From assembly GCA_003254885.1 (NCBI GenBank), contig QANT01008839.1:1-40040 (forward strand): DNA of 40,040 nucleotides, read 5' to 3'. The notes beneath the pieces are model-generated. The model saw only the letters and a list, made by a program, of their open reading frames with translations. It did no database searches and was not told the origin of the DNA. Source of the stretch: Purshia tridentata (Eukaryota; Streptophyta; Magnoliopsida; Rosales; Rosaceae). Position numbers and translations under genes: made by a program. Shown piece after piece: positions 1 through 11,497 of this stretch; the first letter of the stretch is position 1; each line of letters opens with the position of its first letter.

Positions 1-835
1 GCAGATGCAGAAATTTGGGTCTGGGTTTGGGTCTGTCTGCTGGCGCTGGGTTAGATTTCGAAGAGAGAGATCAGTGAGCGTGAGAGAGATGAGCGAAATT
101 TGGCAGATATGTCGAAATTTCGCGAAAATTTGAGAAGTTGAACTGAGATGGGTCTCGAAATTTCGCGAAATTTCGTGGAAATGTCGAAATTTCACCAAAA
201 TTTTAATATATACCCAAAAAAATTTCGGTACCCCTAAAAAACGAAATTTTCGGCGAAATTTCGCCGAAAATTTCGAAATTTAATACCTTGGTTATATGTT
301 ACAATATTATTTCTCTATTTTTTCCTTTCCAAAAAATAATGTTTACTAGTTGAGATGAGATGCACAAAATGTATATATATAAATAAAGTCGAGGACTTTA
401 TTCGATAATAATTCTTTATTTACTAGTAAAATGTTCTACAAGGAAGTTCTTAAATTTTATTCGCCTACATTTTTCTTTTCATGTTTTATTTGGCTGCATT
501 AAAATCTGAATATCTCATAAAATAAAATTGTTTTTCTATGTGAACAAGAGGATTCAAATTTAAAATCTATCTGACATTGTACAGAATAAAACCTAATAAC
601 TAGTTGATCCAAAATAAAATTATAAAATCTAAAGTAAAATGGTTTTCATATATGGATTATGAAGTCAATTTTTGGACAAACAAAATATAAAATATTGTAT
701 TTTTTTCCCCAAAAAAAGAAGAAGCTATTCATCCCTGATGGAAACGCACCGTTTCGATAGCCACTCCACTCACTCATTAACAAAGTAGCGAAGTAGCGGT
801 GTAGCAGAGCCGCTTATAGAAGTGAAGAGAGAGAA
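1..835. other. AT-rich 5' flank and promoter of the J-domain gene
   Basis: No coding region is visible here. Positions about 110-290 are packed with palindromic CGAAATTTCG-type words (see the separate repeat entry). From 300 to 735 the sequence is plain AT-rich spacer. The last 100 bases before the ATG at 836 are less AT-rich and probably hold the core promoter and 5' leader of the next gene. I see no convincing TATA box. Confidence 0.5.
110..290. repeat. cluster of CGAAATTTCG palindromes
   Basis: Self-complementary words such as CGAAATTTCG, CGCGAAATTTCG and CGGCGAAATTTCGCCG recur near 115, 158-175, 186 and 241-282. Many can pair with themselves or with each other. The cluster ends at the word TACCTTGG near 283-290. 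The density of inverted words suggests the end of a transposable element or a small satellite, cut by the left edge of the window. I do not recognise a family. Confidence 0.45.
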
Positions 836-2640
836 ATGGAAAGTTTATCTGCGTGCCGTTGGAACCCTCCAATTCTTCCATTTCGAAAAGCCGTTAAAAC
901 CCACAACCGTCACAAATTCACAGTAGTGACGAATTGCAGGGAGCGCACCGGCGAGGACGCTCCTCTCTCCGGTACTTCCTCCGCTTATGCTGTTCTCGGC
1001 GTCCAGCCAACCTGCTCTGCCGTCGAGCTTAAAGCCGCTTTCCGCGCCAAAGTATTACATCCATTATTCTTTAAAAAAAAAACAAAATTAAATATGTCAG
1101 TCATGATGTGATGTATAGTTGATATATGTACATATTATTTCATCTAAGTTTTTAATTGAAATAAAAATAGGTGAAGCAATTTCATCCTGATGTGAATAGG
1201 AATGGGAAGAGTTCTGATATGATGATTCGCCGTGTAATTCAGGCCTATGAGGTATTTTCTTTTACTTAAAGATGCCATTTTTATTTATTTTCTACAAGAT
1301 TTTGTTTCTGTGATCGGTTTGTTATAACTTTGCTATTTTTGGTTCTGTAAAAGAAGAAATAGATTGGGAAGTTTACTCTTTTGTTAGACTTTTCAATTGA
1401 CTTTATTCCCATTATGACTATGACAATGACAAAGTTACTAGTTATTGCATGAGTAGAACAAAGTACTGTAGATTTTTGCTAACATTGAGAATAGTGATAT
1501 GGTGGCTAATATAATGTGTGCAGATGTTATCAAATTGCAGCCGGTCGGAGATCATTGAAAGGTAAACTTGGTGTTTGGTGTATTTTTTGATTTAGTATGT
1601 TTTGCAATGGCTCACTGACCACTATTGTCTGTTGTTGATGAGTTTTAGTGAATGTTTAGACCCCTTTGATGATCCAGAATGCGAAGCATATGATGTTTTC
1701 GTTAATGAGGTTCTTTGTGTTGGAAAAGGTACTTTTAAGAAATGCATTGATTCATTGTACGATGAAATTGTAAGCAGCATTCTGGGCGTCAACACTTTTT
1801 TTGAAAATCCTCTGCAGGTTGTCCATGTTCATGTGTACAGAGAGCCCCACATGCCTTCACTTATGCTTCAACCGGGACTGCAAGAGCAACTTCTCAAGGT
1901 TGGTTTATTTCGTTTTAGTTTGTTTTTTAATTTTTATCTTATACAGGAACAGAATATGAAGCTTATACTATAGTGTTGAGAGTATATTAGTCTCATTTGA
2001 TATTTCTTAAGATTAAAATCTACTTTGCTTGTTATTTAGGAAATGGGGATGATTACCAAGTTCAGCTTGCAGTTGGTCAGTGCCCCAGAAGTTGCATTCA
2101 TTATGTTACACCTTCACAGAGAATTATTTTAGAGGAGTTGCTTGACAGGTGGTTATTTTCTGCTCCCTGGAAATTTTTGTTAAACAATTGGTTTGATTCC
2201 GAATAATTAGATAAATCTTCACCAAAGGTATTTGTAACCACCGTGTAAAGAATGAAGCCTGTTTTCTTTTGCTTTGGCATATATAAGTAGTTTGTAAATT
2301 GCACGTTCGCATGGTATTTGACAGTAGCAAGTTAGAGCAGAACACTCATCATGCCACATTCTACTAATTCTTGCCTTGAAATGTTTTCTCAAGAACAAAA
2401 AGAAAAAGAAAATCTTTTTATTGTTGCTAGTCCATATTTTACTTTATTTAATCTTTTCATTAACTCTTCCTTTTTGTGGGTTATCTTTGATTTTTTAGTA
2501 TCTTGGACATGCCTTATGATAGTTCAGCCGAGGCAGATTTGTTGTATTCTCTTATAGTCAAAGCCAGGTTTGAGAACAATCGGTATCAAAAACCAAAGAA
2601 GCAACCCAAAGCTTCAACACAACATGTGGATTGGTTTTGA
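836..2640 (+). CDS. plastid J-domain protein with ferredoxin-like 4Fe-4S domain
   Basis: Seven exons: 836-1051, 1171-1251, 1524-1561, 1649-1728, 1818-1898, 2040-2148, 2499-2640. They join to 747 nt (248 aa), all with GT-AG introns. The N-terminus is rich in basic and hydroxylated residues, like a plastid transit peptide. A J domain spans about residues 49-100 with the HPD signature at 77-79, which stimulates Hsp70 ATPase. It is followed by a ferredoxin-like region with cysteines C135, C140, C142, C144 and distal C180/C184. That layout fits the CxxxxCxxxC...CP pattern of bacterial-type 4Fe-4S ferredoxins. Family knowledge: the plant DJC76/DJC77/DJC82 group combines J and ferredoxin domains in chloroplasts. 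The match to that group is clear; the exact orthologue (perhaps At3g05345) is inferred from memory and neighbours. It converges with the DUF1995 gene. Confidence 0.9.
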
Positions 2641-3204
2641 CCTGTGGTTTTTGAGCACATATGCTTGTCAATATAGTATCTTCAGGCTTCATGGTCAGAC
2701 AGAACATCTAGCTGATTGCCACTATATAGGAGGAAGAAATTGAAAGCCAGAAATGCCGATAATGGTTGCCTGTGAAAGAGACCATCAGAACTGCCTTGCC
2801 CAAGAAATCCTATGCCAGAAGCACTTGGGTTACCATGGTCTGCTCAGCAATGTGTGCTTGCATGGTCATTAGAATACCATGTTCTGCTCAGCAATGTGCT
2901 CTTTTGTTTGTTATCATTACTAGGCTATTGTTTTGTTGTAAATTATATGTGATTACTCATTAGAATACCTCAAACTTCAGTGAACTCCAATCTCTTAATC
3001 TTATGTAAATAAGTTTAGAGTAAAAAAAGATTACAAACATTTTTTATGTTTATGGAGCTTTATATAATATATCAACTTAGGTCTGTGCAGTAAAATATTC
3101 TACAATACACATTATACATAATGTAGGATACATGTTACAAAATATAACAAAGAAAGGTTGACAGTCCAAAGGCGATGGATCATAGTCTTCATAGAAGACA
3201 AAGT
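2641..3204. other. convergent 3' flanks with a short direct repeat
   Basis: The 3' untranslated regions of the J-domain gene (+) and the DUF1995 gene (-) meet here. An imperfect direct repeat of about 23 bp, with core TGCTCAGCAATGTG, lies at about 2832-2854 and 2876-2898. Apart from that it is AT-rich spacer, with no coding signal. Confidence 0.5.
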
Positions 3205-6200
3205 CTATCTTGTAATGACCCTCATAAATCGGTTTAGTGAAGAGAAAACCCCTGCTGCTTTATCAAAAACAGATGGGCCCTGCTCTAACTTCGCTTCCAC
3301 ATTTCCAAATATCATCTGCAAAAGATCAAATCAAAACCATTAACTTGCTGTTTATACACATTGTGTAAATTTGTTCAAGTGAGGTGTAAATTTGTTCAAG
3401 TTATGAGTTAGCAACAACTAACATCAAGTTCTTCAGCATCGGGACGGCTAATGAGCTCTTTGGCAAGCAGATATCTGTTTGGTCTATCCTTGTCATCATA
3501 GAACACCTTCCATAATCTGATAATGAACAGGGAAAACACAAGACAATCAGAAGAAGATTCAGTAGGATTGTTTAGGTCTTTAAGGCTCAAACCGTTTATT
3601 CAAATGGTTTCTGGCACTACTTTTGATACTATATGCATAGTATCAAAAGTAGTGCTCAAACAGATCTTAGCAGCAGAAACCCTAGACCTTAGGGGACAAT
3701 TTAAATTCATAGTTCAATTAAGTTGAAATCCCTTACCCTGGATAACATCTAAATACAGCACCAGATGGCATAGGCCTCATTGAGTAGACCGTCGTAAAAG
3801 TTCTGTACGTAGAACAAAAAAGAAAGTTAAAAGGCAGGATTTGAGGATAAGAACAGAAATCTCAACAGGGGAATAGCACACACACAAGAAGGCAAAAATA
3901 GAAAGTAGAAGGAGGAAATATAATGGAATTGGCTACTTATCTTAAAAATGATGTGGCCTAAATAGTAGAAAACCGAACATAGTGTAAAAATGTATAATAT
4001 ATTCGTCTAACCAACACTTGTGGCCTGTAAGGGGTCTCTTGTGTCAAGTTGACATGCACCAAGTTCACAACAGCAGAAACTGCTAAACTGAGAAAGATAA
4101 ATAAAATGAATAACCATATATGAATGCAGAGACATCACAAAGCATACCTCAGAAAGTACCGCCTTAACTTTCGAACATTAAATCCAACTCCAACATCCTC
4201 ACTGATGAGACGCGGGTTCCACATGATGAGAGGTCTTGGCTGTCAATGTACAACAAGAAAATGAGAAAAATAATCCTTCCCACTTTGAGGTGCAGTTGAG
4301 AAAAACAAAATGACCCAAAAAATAGCAAATTTCAACACCACATGGAATATTCCAACTTGACCTATCAAGTACATTTAACTTTAGAAGCTATACTACAGTA
4401 AAAATCACTCATTTACCGGATCATCTGAGAGATCAGATGCAATTTTCTCTACATATCCCAACATCTGATAATCTGGAACAACCATAACCACAATCTCATC
4501 TTCACTCTGTACGGGCTTCCGGTCACTTAAACTGGATATAATGGAACACAAAAGGTATAATAAGGCATGGATTTTAATATATTAACACAAGCTGAACTGA
4601 TAAATGAATAGATTTGGATGTGTATATATATACAACTTACTGAACTATAATACCAAACCAAATTCAGCACAGCATCGAATTTGGCAAGACACTACAAACC
4701 GATGGTATGCAACCATGGTACAATGAAGTACCAGATTCAACTGAAAATAATGACTTTCAAAGTGAAAATTTAGTGGAATGGAACAAATTACCTGGAGAAT
4801 CCAAAAGCAGCATCTTTCCACCGATATTTTAGAAGTGCTGCGGCACCAGCATCAGGAAATATGGCTTTAATTCTCTAAAGATTAAATTAGCATAACTGAG
4901 ATTATATAGTGGGTGAAGCAAACCATAGTTATATATGCATGAGACGGAAAACACACACAATGAACAGTTCATATTTAAGCTGTTTTGAAGCAATGTCAAT
5001 TTCTTAAAACAAACTGCTTGCCTGGGAAGTTGTAATATAAAATTTAAAGGTGTCACTGTAGAAAGGTTCTTTTGTTGAAAAAATTGGATATATTTTACTC
5101 ATCTCTTCTCTTGTTGGTTACATCCAGATCAAGATTAGGTAAACAGATTTGAGGAACCTCCTTTTTGTATCAAGTCATTGTATCATAATTAATATTACCT
5201 GTGACTGTGAGAGTAAATATAATATACTAATGTTTTTTTAACTAAAGAAACATTTCCAACTAACCTCACATCCAGTTTCTTCAATAAGTTTATCCAAGAA
5301 AACCCTTGACAATTCCCAGAGCTCAGCTTGTGCACCTTCTTCATCTAGAAACTGCAGCTGGGGGATTAAAAGCTCAACCTGTGAAAAGATAATGAATTTA
5401 TAAAACAAATTGAGCAGGCAAGAAAAAAGGTAACATGCTTAGGATCAGAATTTGCAACCTCCATTTCGACATATTCTTTCCTCTCTTAATTAAAATTAGA
5501 AATTCTCAGTTATGAGAGAAGAGCATTAGAAAGTAATGTTCCTATTCTTTAGAGTTTTAAGTCGGCCATTTTTACACTTTCCCAAATGACAGGTGTAGCT
5601 GATTTTTTCACATTTGACAGTAAGTAAATCTTCTACAAACATAATTCAAAAGTACTATAATTTTAGCGAGATTATTTGTTTTGATGTTTATATATCTTCA
5701 GCGACAGTATGGCTAATACATCTTTTTCTAAAGATTTCCCTAATCCTCACAACTGCATAAGAATATAAGTTTCTTTCTCTTTGACTAATTATTCAACAAC
5801 AAAATGGGTACAAATTGATTTCAACATATCGCAATAAGATTACATTTTTTTATGGCACGTACTATGGCTCTCATTCCTCCTGAAGACACAAATGATGCAG
5901 TTGCTTCACTTGATTGACTGACAGCACCCTCCAAGTCAGAAGGCAAGCAGCTGAATCATTAAATGAATTACATCAATTCCTTTCCTCCACTTCTCCAAGC
6001 ATTTCCAAACAACATTATCAACAGCAATAAAGATAAACTGTATCCAAGCTTGTACTTTGCAGTATATTTAATTAAACCGTTAGGCACATATAGCCATAGA
6101 AATAATAAGAAATAAATTCAACAGGTCTCAAATGCTTAATAAACACAGTTCAATGGATTCATAACTCCGTTGCACCTAAAAACCATTTTCCCTTCTATGT

Positions 6201-6629
6201 TCAATATATTATGTCCAACAATAATCATTCACACTAAATAATGAAAAAAGCTGCATATATCAAACCAGAGAACAAGCAACACTAAGATAGGCAAACTAGC
6301 AATAAGTCTTTTTAAGAATTTAACCTGTCAGTGTCATCTTCTTCCTGTTCACCATCTTCTTGAAGTGCTTGCAGAGATGGTGCTATTGCTGTATCTTCAG
6401 GATTGTCTTGGGGTGGAGGCTCACCTTGGAACTTTTCAAACTTGGCACATATTCTTGAGCTAGACCAATTAGCTTTGCTCAGTGAAATTCCATTGCCACC
6501 ATTAAAGATAGAGTGAGAAAAAGATAAGGACAAGCGTGTGGTTGAGGTTGAGCTGCATATTGAAGAACTGGAGCACAAGTAAAAAAAGCAGCTTGGGTAT
6601 GTGGAAGCCATGAAGCTAGCCACAGACAC
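3205..6629 (-). CDS. DUF1995 chloroplast protein, LPA3-related
   Basis: Nine exons on the minus strand: 6629-6325, 5950-5863, 5378-5265, 4874-4792, 4531-4417, 4239-4148, 3802-3737, 3516-3423, 3315-3205. They total 1068 nt (355 aa). A Ser/Thr-rich N-terminus looks like a chloroplast transit peptide; an acidic stretch (DGEQEEDDTD) follows. The body carries DUF1995 landmarks: LPSDLEGAV, GGMRAIVELLIPQLQFLDEE, FPDAGAAALLKY, IVVMVVPDYQML, PLIMWNPRL and GRxxxxKELxSRPD-like text near the end (RYLLAKELISRPD). Known family: DUF1995 includes LOW PSII ACCUMULATION 3, which helps photosystem II assembly. Which paralogue this is (LPA3 or the At5g27560 type) is not settled. A second Met at 6611 could be the real start. 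The gene is head-to-head with the kinesin gene, 538 bp between the start codons. Confidence 0.88.
3614..3655. repeat. perfect 19-bp hairpin in a DUF1995 intron
   Basis: The arms 3614-3632 and 3637-3655 are perfect reverse complements (GCACTACTTTTGATACTAT and its complement) around a 4-nt ATGC loop. It lies in the intron between exons 7 and 8. It could be a foldback or MITE remnant or form an RNA hairpin; no function is shown. Confidence 0.85.
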
Positions 6630-7167
6630 TGACTCTCACCTGAGCCGTAGAAGTTGCAGAGATTTTTTATTTTTATTTTATTTTATTTAGAGTTTTTGTG
6701 ATTAAGTGCAGATCTTTACCGGAAAAGAACCAATGAAGGCCAGACACGTGTTTTTGCCTATTCTGAAACGACGTGAATATTTGGCTCGTATTGACTTAAG
6801 AAGTCGACCACTAATACGGCAGCGTATCGATAAGACGACGTGATAATTTTCGTCGTAGGGTCGGGTTTGTCCCATTTGGGCTATTCTAATTTTCTAAATA
6901 CAAAACGCTCCAGAGGATTTTGATAGCCGTTAGAGAGAAAGAGCTACTTCCATTTTTAACCTACGGCTGATATTCATTCAAATTCAAACTTGAACGCAAT
7001 CAAAGCCCTACCTTTTACAAACGTCTATGGTCCTAAAACAAATTCACAAATCACAACCCCTGCTCTCTCTCTCTCTCTAGACTCTCGCACTCAAGCTCTC
7101 ACAGATCTTCGTCTTCCTCCTCTCTCTAACTCTCTAGAATTCACAATCTTGCTCCGTTTTCGAAGCC
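6630..7167. promoter_or_regulatory. divergent promoter, DUF1995 and kinesin-14
   Basis: The 538 bp between the two start codons must contain both promoters and leaders. It includes a perfect MSA element at 6924-6934 (own entry). A CT tract at 7063-7078 falls in the likely kinesin leader. A motif TTGACTTAAGAAGTCGACC lies near 6791. No clear TATA box is seen on either strand. Confidence 0.6.
6924..6934 (-). promoter_or_regulatory. MSA (mitosis-specific activator) element
   Basis: The minus strand reads TCTAACGGCTA, an exact fit to the plant MSA consensus YCYAACGGYYA. Three-repeat MYB factors bind it to drive G2/M genes. It sits about 235 bp before the kinesin ATG, which suits a mitotic kinesin. 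Binding itself is inferred. Confidence 0.6.
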
Positions 7168-7177
7168 ATGGACGGTA

Positions 7178-7221
<44 letters not shown>

Positions 7222-10200
7222 ATGATTTCTTGTTTTTTATATAACTTTTTAAAATTGTTGAGCGAACGGTGTAATAACGAGGAAGTTTGATGCTTTTGTT
7301 CAGATCAAATGGTGGAAATTATCTCAGTAAACTGCGAACAAGTTGTTCCAGATGACGATTCCAAGCCTTCTTCAACCTCCGAAACACGTTCGTGCTTTTG
7401 TTTTATTTCCGTTTTTTCTGATTTCGTTTTTCTTTTCCTTCTTGTATTATTTAATTCCAAAATCTGAAATTTAAAATTAAATAAAATGTTACTTTGTTTT
7501 AGTATCCGAGGAAGGTTTGTGTTTTATGTGATTCAGTATCCATTTCTTTTTTAAAAAAAACTACAAGAAAATGTTGAATTTGAGTTCCGGAGGCGTTTAT
7601 TAAAATTTTTTCTTTCAATTTAATTTGTATTGTTTCAGTCCAAGAAAATGTAGAATTGGGAACTTCTCTGATTAAATTCAATCTTTTTTCCAGTTCAAAC
7701 CCTAGAGACTGTGATAAGCGACTTGGATAGTGATGTCGGCAACAAAGCCAAAGGTGCCTATTTTCTACAATTATTGATTTTGTTATTTAAGAACAATTGG
7801 AACAGAACTTCACTCTAAAGTTGTCAACTAAGTAGTGAACTATAATATTCTTGATTTTCTTTGGTGCGTTGCTTAAGTCCTCTGTTTGGTTGCTGAGAAA
7901 ATGGCGAAGATAAGTTTGAAATCTTTTCTACATGTTGTCTCAGCTTCCAAAAATTGAAAAATTAGACTTAGCCTAATAGGTTCAAGTCAGGCACCAAATT
8001 CTTAATCTCATATCAATTATAACTTTTCCTCAGCTACTGGACAGCAAAATACACACACACACACACACACACACACCAAGATATATACATAGTACTTCTG
8101 CAACGTGTGTACTGACAGAAGGCGCTTCAGATTTTGCAACAGAACAAGTTGAGGGAGATCCTGATTTGATTGATGAGAGTAGTGCGTCAATTGGAACCCA
8201 AGAAGCTTCGCCATATCAGGGACAGACCCTTCCAATTTTGCAGAAGATCATTGATTTGAGTACCAAAATTCAGGTAATTTTTAATATAGCGTTATTTTCT
8301 TTCACTTTCATACTAGGAAAGCTTATAAAATTATGGAAAGCATTTGTATTTTTCTTTTTGTTTTAAATTCTAAACATTGACGGACACAGGGTCAACGGTG
8401 GATCAATAACTCCGTTAATGTTTTTGCTCTTTAAGGCTACCAATCTAATTCCTTTAATGTTTTTCTCTCAGGATTTGAAGAAGGAACATACTGACTTGTC
8501 TGATCAAGTTAAGCACACTACACAATTCTTTCCGGACCCTGAAGTCGTAAACACTCTTCAGCTGCTAAGTGAGTCTTTTATATTGAACACTGATGATTAT
8601 TTCCCTGCTTTCATTCTCCTTTTCTCGTAATAGTTTGTTCCTTCTGGCTCTCTAGGTACTGAACATGAATGTTTAAAGAAGAAGTACCTTGATGAGTCCT
8701 CTGAGCGGAAGCGGCTTTACAATGAAGTAATTGAGCTTAAAGGCAACATCAGGGTTTTCTGCAGATGTAGACCATTGAATCAAAATGAAATTGCAAGTGG
8801 ATCTAATTCCGTGATTGAATTTGAGTCCTCCCTAGATAATGAGCTGCAGGTCATTTGCTCTGATTCTTCAAAAAAGCAGTTCAAGTTTGACCATGTGTTC
8901 AGACCTGAGGACAACCAAGGTATCTAAGAATTTATACTGATTTTGTTATTGCTTAGGCTTACTCAGTACTTGATTTTGTTACGATAAAGCATTTTTGGAT
9001 AAGATTGTGTGTAATTGATCCTGAGTTTTTAAAATATGCAGAGGCTGTTTTTGCTCAAACAAAACCTATTGTGACTTCAGTGTTGGATGGGTATAATGTG
9101 TGCATTTTTGCCTATGGACAAACTGGAACTGGCAAGACTTTTACAATGGAGGGAACACCTGAAAGTAGGGGTGTTAACTACAGGACTCTAAAAGAGTTGT
9201 TTCAGACTTCAGAGGACAGAGGTGGTTTCATGAGATATGAATTATTTGTTAGCATGCTGGAGGTTTATAATGAGAAGATAAGGGACCTCTTGGCAGATAA
9301 CACCAATCAACCAACTAAGAAGTGAGTTTTCTTCTGCTTAGATTTTAACTGAATAGGCCTAGCAACCTTGCATTTAGAAAATTGTTTATTTGAAATTTTG
9401 AATAAAGTATCAATATTCACATAATTTGGATTCTGTAAGATGTACTTATTTTGTGTTATGTGGACAAAGGTTGGAAATAAAGCAAGCTGCCGATGGAACC
9501 CTAGATGTGCCAGGACTTGTCGAAGCTCATGTTTATGGCTTTGAGGAGATGTGGGAACTGCTGAAGTCTGGAAGCCGAGCCAGATCTGTTGGATCTACCA
9601 ATGCTAATGAGCTCAGCAGCCGCTCACACTGGTACTGTTCATGCTCTTAAATATCTACATTTTCAGATTCTAGTCTTGTTTCTCTACCAGATTATGTGAA
9701 TATGCAAAAGCAAAAGCAATTCATTGAATGTTGCGAATGAGGCAATCAAATTTTCCTTTTTTATGGTTGTAATGTGTGGAAATTTGTTTATTGCAGCTTG
9801 TTGCGGGTGACTGTTAAGGCGGAGAACTTGATAAGTAGACAAAGGACTAGGAGTCAGCTTTGGTTAGTGGACTTGGCTGGTAGTGAGCGTGTGGGGAGGA
9901 TTGAAGTTGAAGGTGAAAGACTGAAGGAATCTCAGTTTATAAATAAATCTCTCTCGGCCCTTGGTGATGTTATCTCATCCCTTGCATCTAAAACAGCCCA
10001 CGTTCCTTACAGGTCCCTCTCTCTCTCTCTCTCCCTCCCTCCCTCCCTCTCTCCAGCTATCTCATTTTCTTACCATATACATATATCGAACTTTTTGTTC
10101 TTTTGCTAAAAACCAGGAATTCGAAGCTCACTCATATGCTGCAGAGCTCTCTAGGTGAGCCTTTGTTGTAGTATTTTACTTCACTTGAGTGGCTCCTCAA

Positions 10201-11497
10201 AATTGTTTCTACATGCTTGATGATAATTGAAAATTTGAATTGCAGGAGGAGATTGCAAAACCTTGATGTTTGTCCAGATTAGCCCAAGTGCCTCAGATCT
10301 TGGAGAGACTCTATGTTCCTTGAATTTTGCCAGCCGAGTCAGGGGAATTGAGAGTGGTCCTGCTCGCAAACAGGCAGACCTCTCTGAGCTACTCAAATAC
10401 AAGCAAATGGTATGTTATATAGTAAGTTAACCCTTTAACTTCTTTTTTTCTCTTGGTTTCAAATTTTTGAAAATTTAAATTTCCAATTTAACAGGTGGAA
10501 AAGGCTAAACATGACGAGAAGGAAACAAAGAAACTACATGATAGTTTACAGTCTATGCAGTTAAGGCTTTCTGCAAGAGAACACATCTGCAGAAACCTTC
10601 AAGAAAAGGTAATCTGTTCTCAAGAAAACATAAAGGGATGATGTTTGGAGTTTTGGAAGGAACTTTTGTTGAATTTTTTGAACAGAGTTTATTTACAATT
10701 AAACAACTTAATTTTTTCCATAGGTCCGAGATCTTGAGAACCAATTGGCAGAGGAAAGGAAGACCAGACTGAAGCAGGAAACCAGAGCTTTTGCTGCTGC
10801 TACTCATCAGTCTTCCACATCATCATTTCTAAAACAAGGAGCACTGAAGACTGTCCCAGAGAAGAGGCCGCCATTGGCTCCTTCAAAATCAAGGCTGCCA
10901 CTGCGAAGAATCACCAATTTCTTGCCCCCTCCATCTGCCTTACCAACCAAAAAAACCAGGTCTAACAATTCTGTTGCCCCAGCTTCGATGGATGGCAAAG
11001 AAAACATTTCAACAACGACATCAGCATCAAGAAACCCAAAAAGCCTAATTTTGCCAAGGCGAATCTCCATTGCCGTCAGACCTCCTGCAGCTACAACACA
11101 GGCTCTTCAGCCTAAGAGACGGGTCTCCATTGCTACCCTCCGCCCAGAGCCAAACTCTCACATGACAACACCCCTCCACACCTCTGCCTCTCGATTTAAC
11201 AATGGCAGACAGTCATTTGTGAGGGATCCACGAAAGGCACGGTATTCAAGGCTGTTCTCTCCAATGCCTGATTTGAAGACAGCAGCAGAGACTACACCAA
11301 CTGCCATGAGGAGAAGCAGTAAGTTCATGGGCAGTCCTCCCCCAACACAGGCTGGTAGTTCATTCAAGCCGAGGCAAGCAACAGCTGTTGCATTGCGGAA
11401 ACCAGTGATTTGGAGTCCCCTCAAGTTTAGAAGCATGATAAACAGAAGGCCATCGTTGATGATACTTCCTTCCCGAGTTTCAAATGAGATGCAATAA
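7168..11497 (+). CDS. KIN14S: kinesin-14 (KIN-14S-like minus-end motor)
   Basis: Thirteen exons: 7168-7174, 7304-7387, 7694-7753, 8119-8273, 8472-8568, 8656-8919, 9042-9321, 9470-9631, 9797-10012, 10117-10154, 10246-10409, 10495-10608, 10724-11497. They total 2415 nt (804 aa). An acidic N-terminus leads to a short coiled coil, then the neck-motor junction ELKGNIRVF at 161-169, diagnostic of kinesin-14. The motor has P-loop GQTGTGKT (248-255), switch [11 protein letters not shown] (360-369) and switch II DLAGSE (395-400). A coiled coil follows the motor (about 510-565). The tail of about 240 residues is basic and Ser/Pro-rich, with a KEN box at 639-641 and repeated RRISIA/RRVSIA motifs. Known family: microtubule-based ATPases, mostly minus-end directed, working in spindle, phragmoplast or organelle movement. 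KIN-14S is my best guess from memory and context. Confidence 0.93.
7186..7218 (+). repeat. (CT)n microsatellite in kinesin intron 1
   Basis: About 16 CT units lie just after the seven-base first coding exon, inside intron 1. It is likely polymorphic. Confidence 0.9.
8051..8076 (+). repeat. (AC)13 microsatellite in kinesin intron 3
   Basis: Thirteen perfect AC units lie about 40 bp before the acceptor of exon 4. Confidence 0.9.
10013..10055 (+). repeat. CT/CCCT tract starting at a kinesin splice donor
   Basis: Intron 9 opens as GTCCCT and runs straight into CT and CCCT repeats. The joined peptide ([13 protein letters not shown]) is conserved in kinesins, so the donor at 10013 must be used despite lacking the usual GTAAGT. 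Confidence 0.8.
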
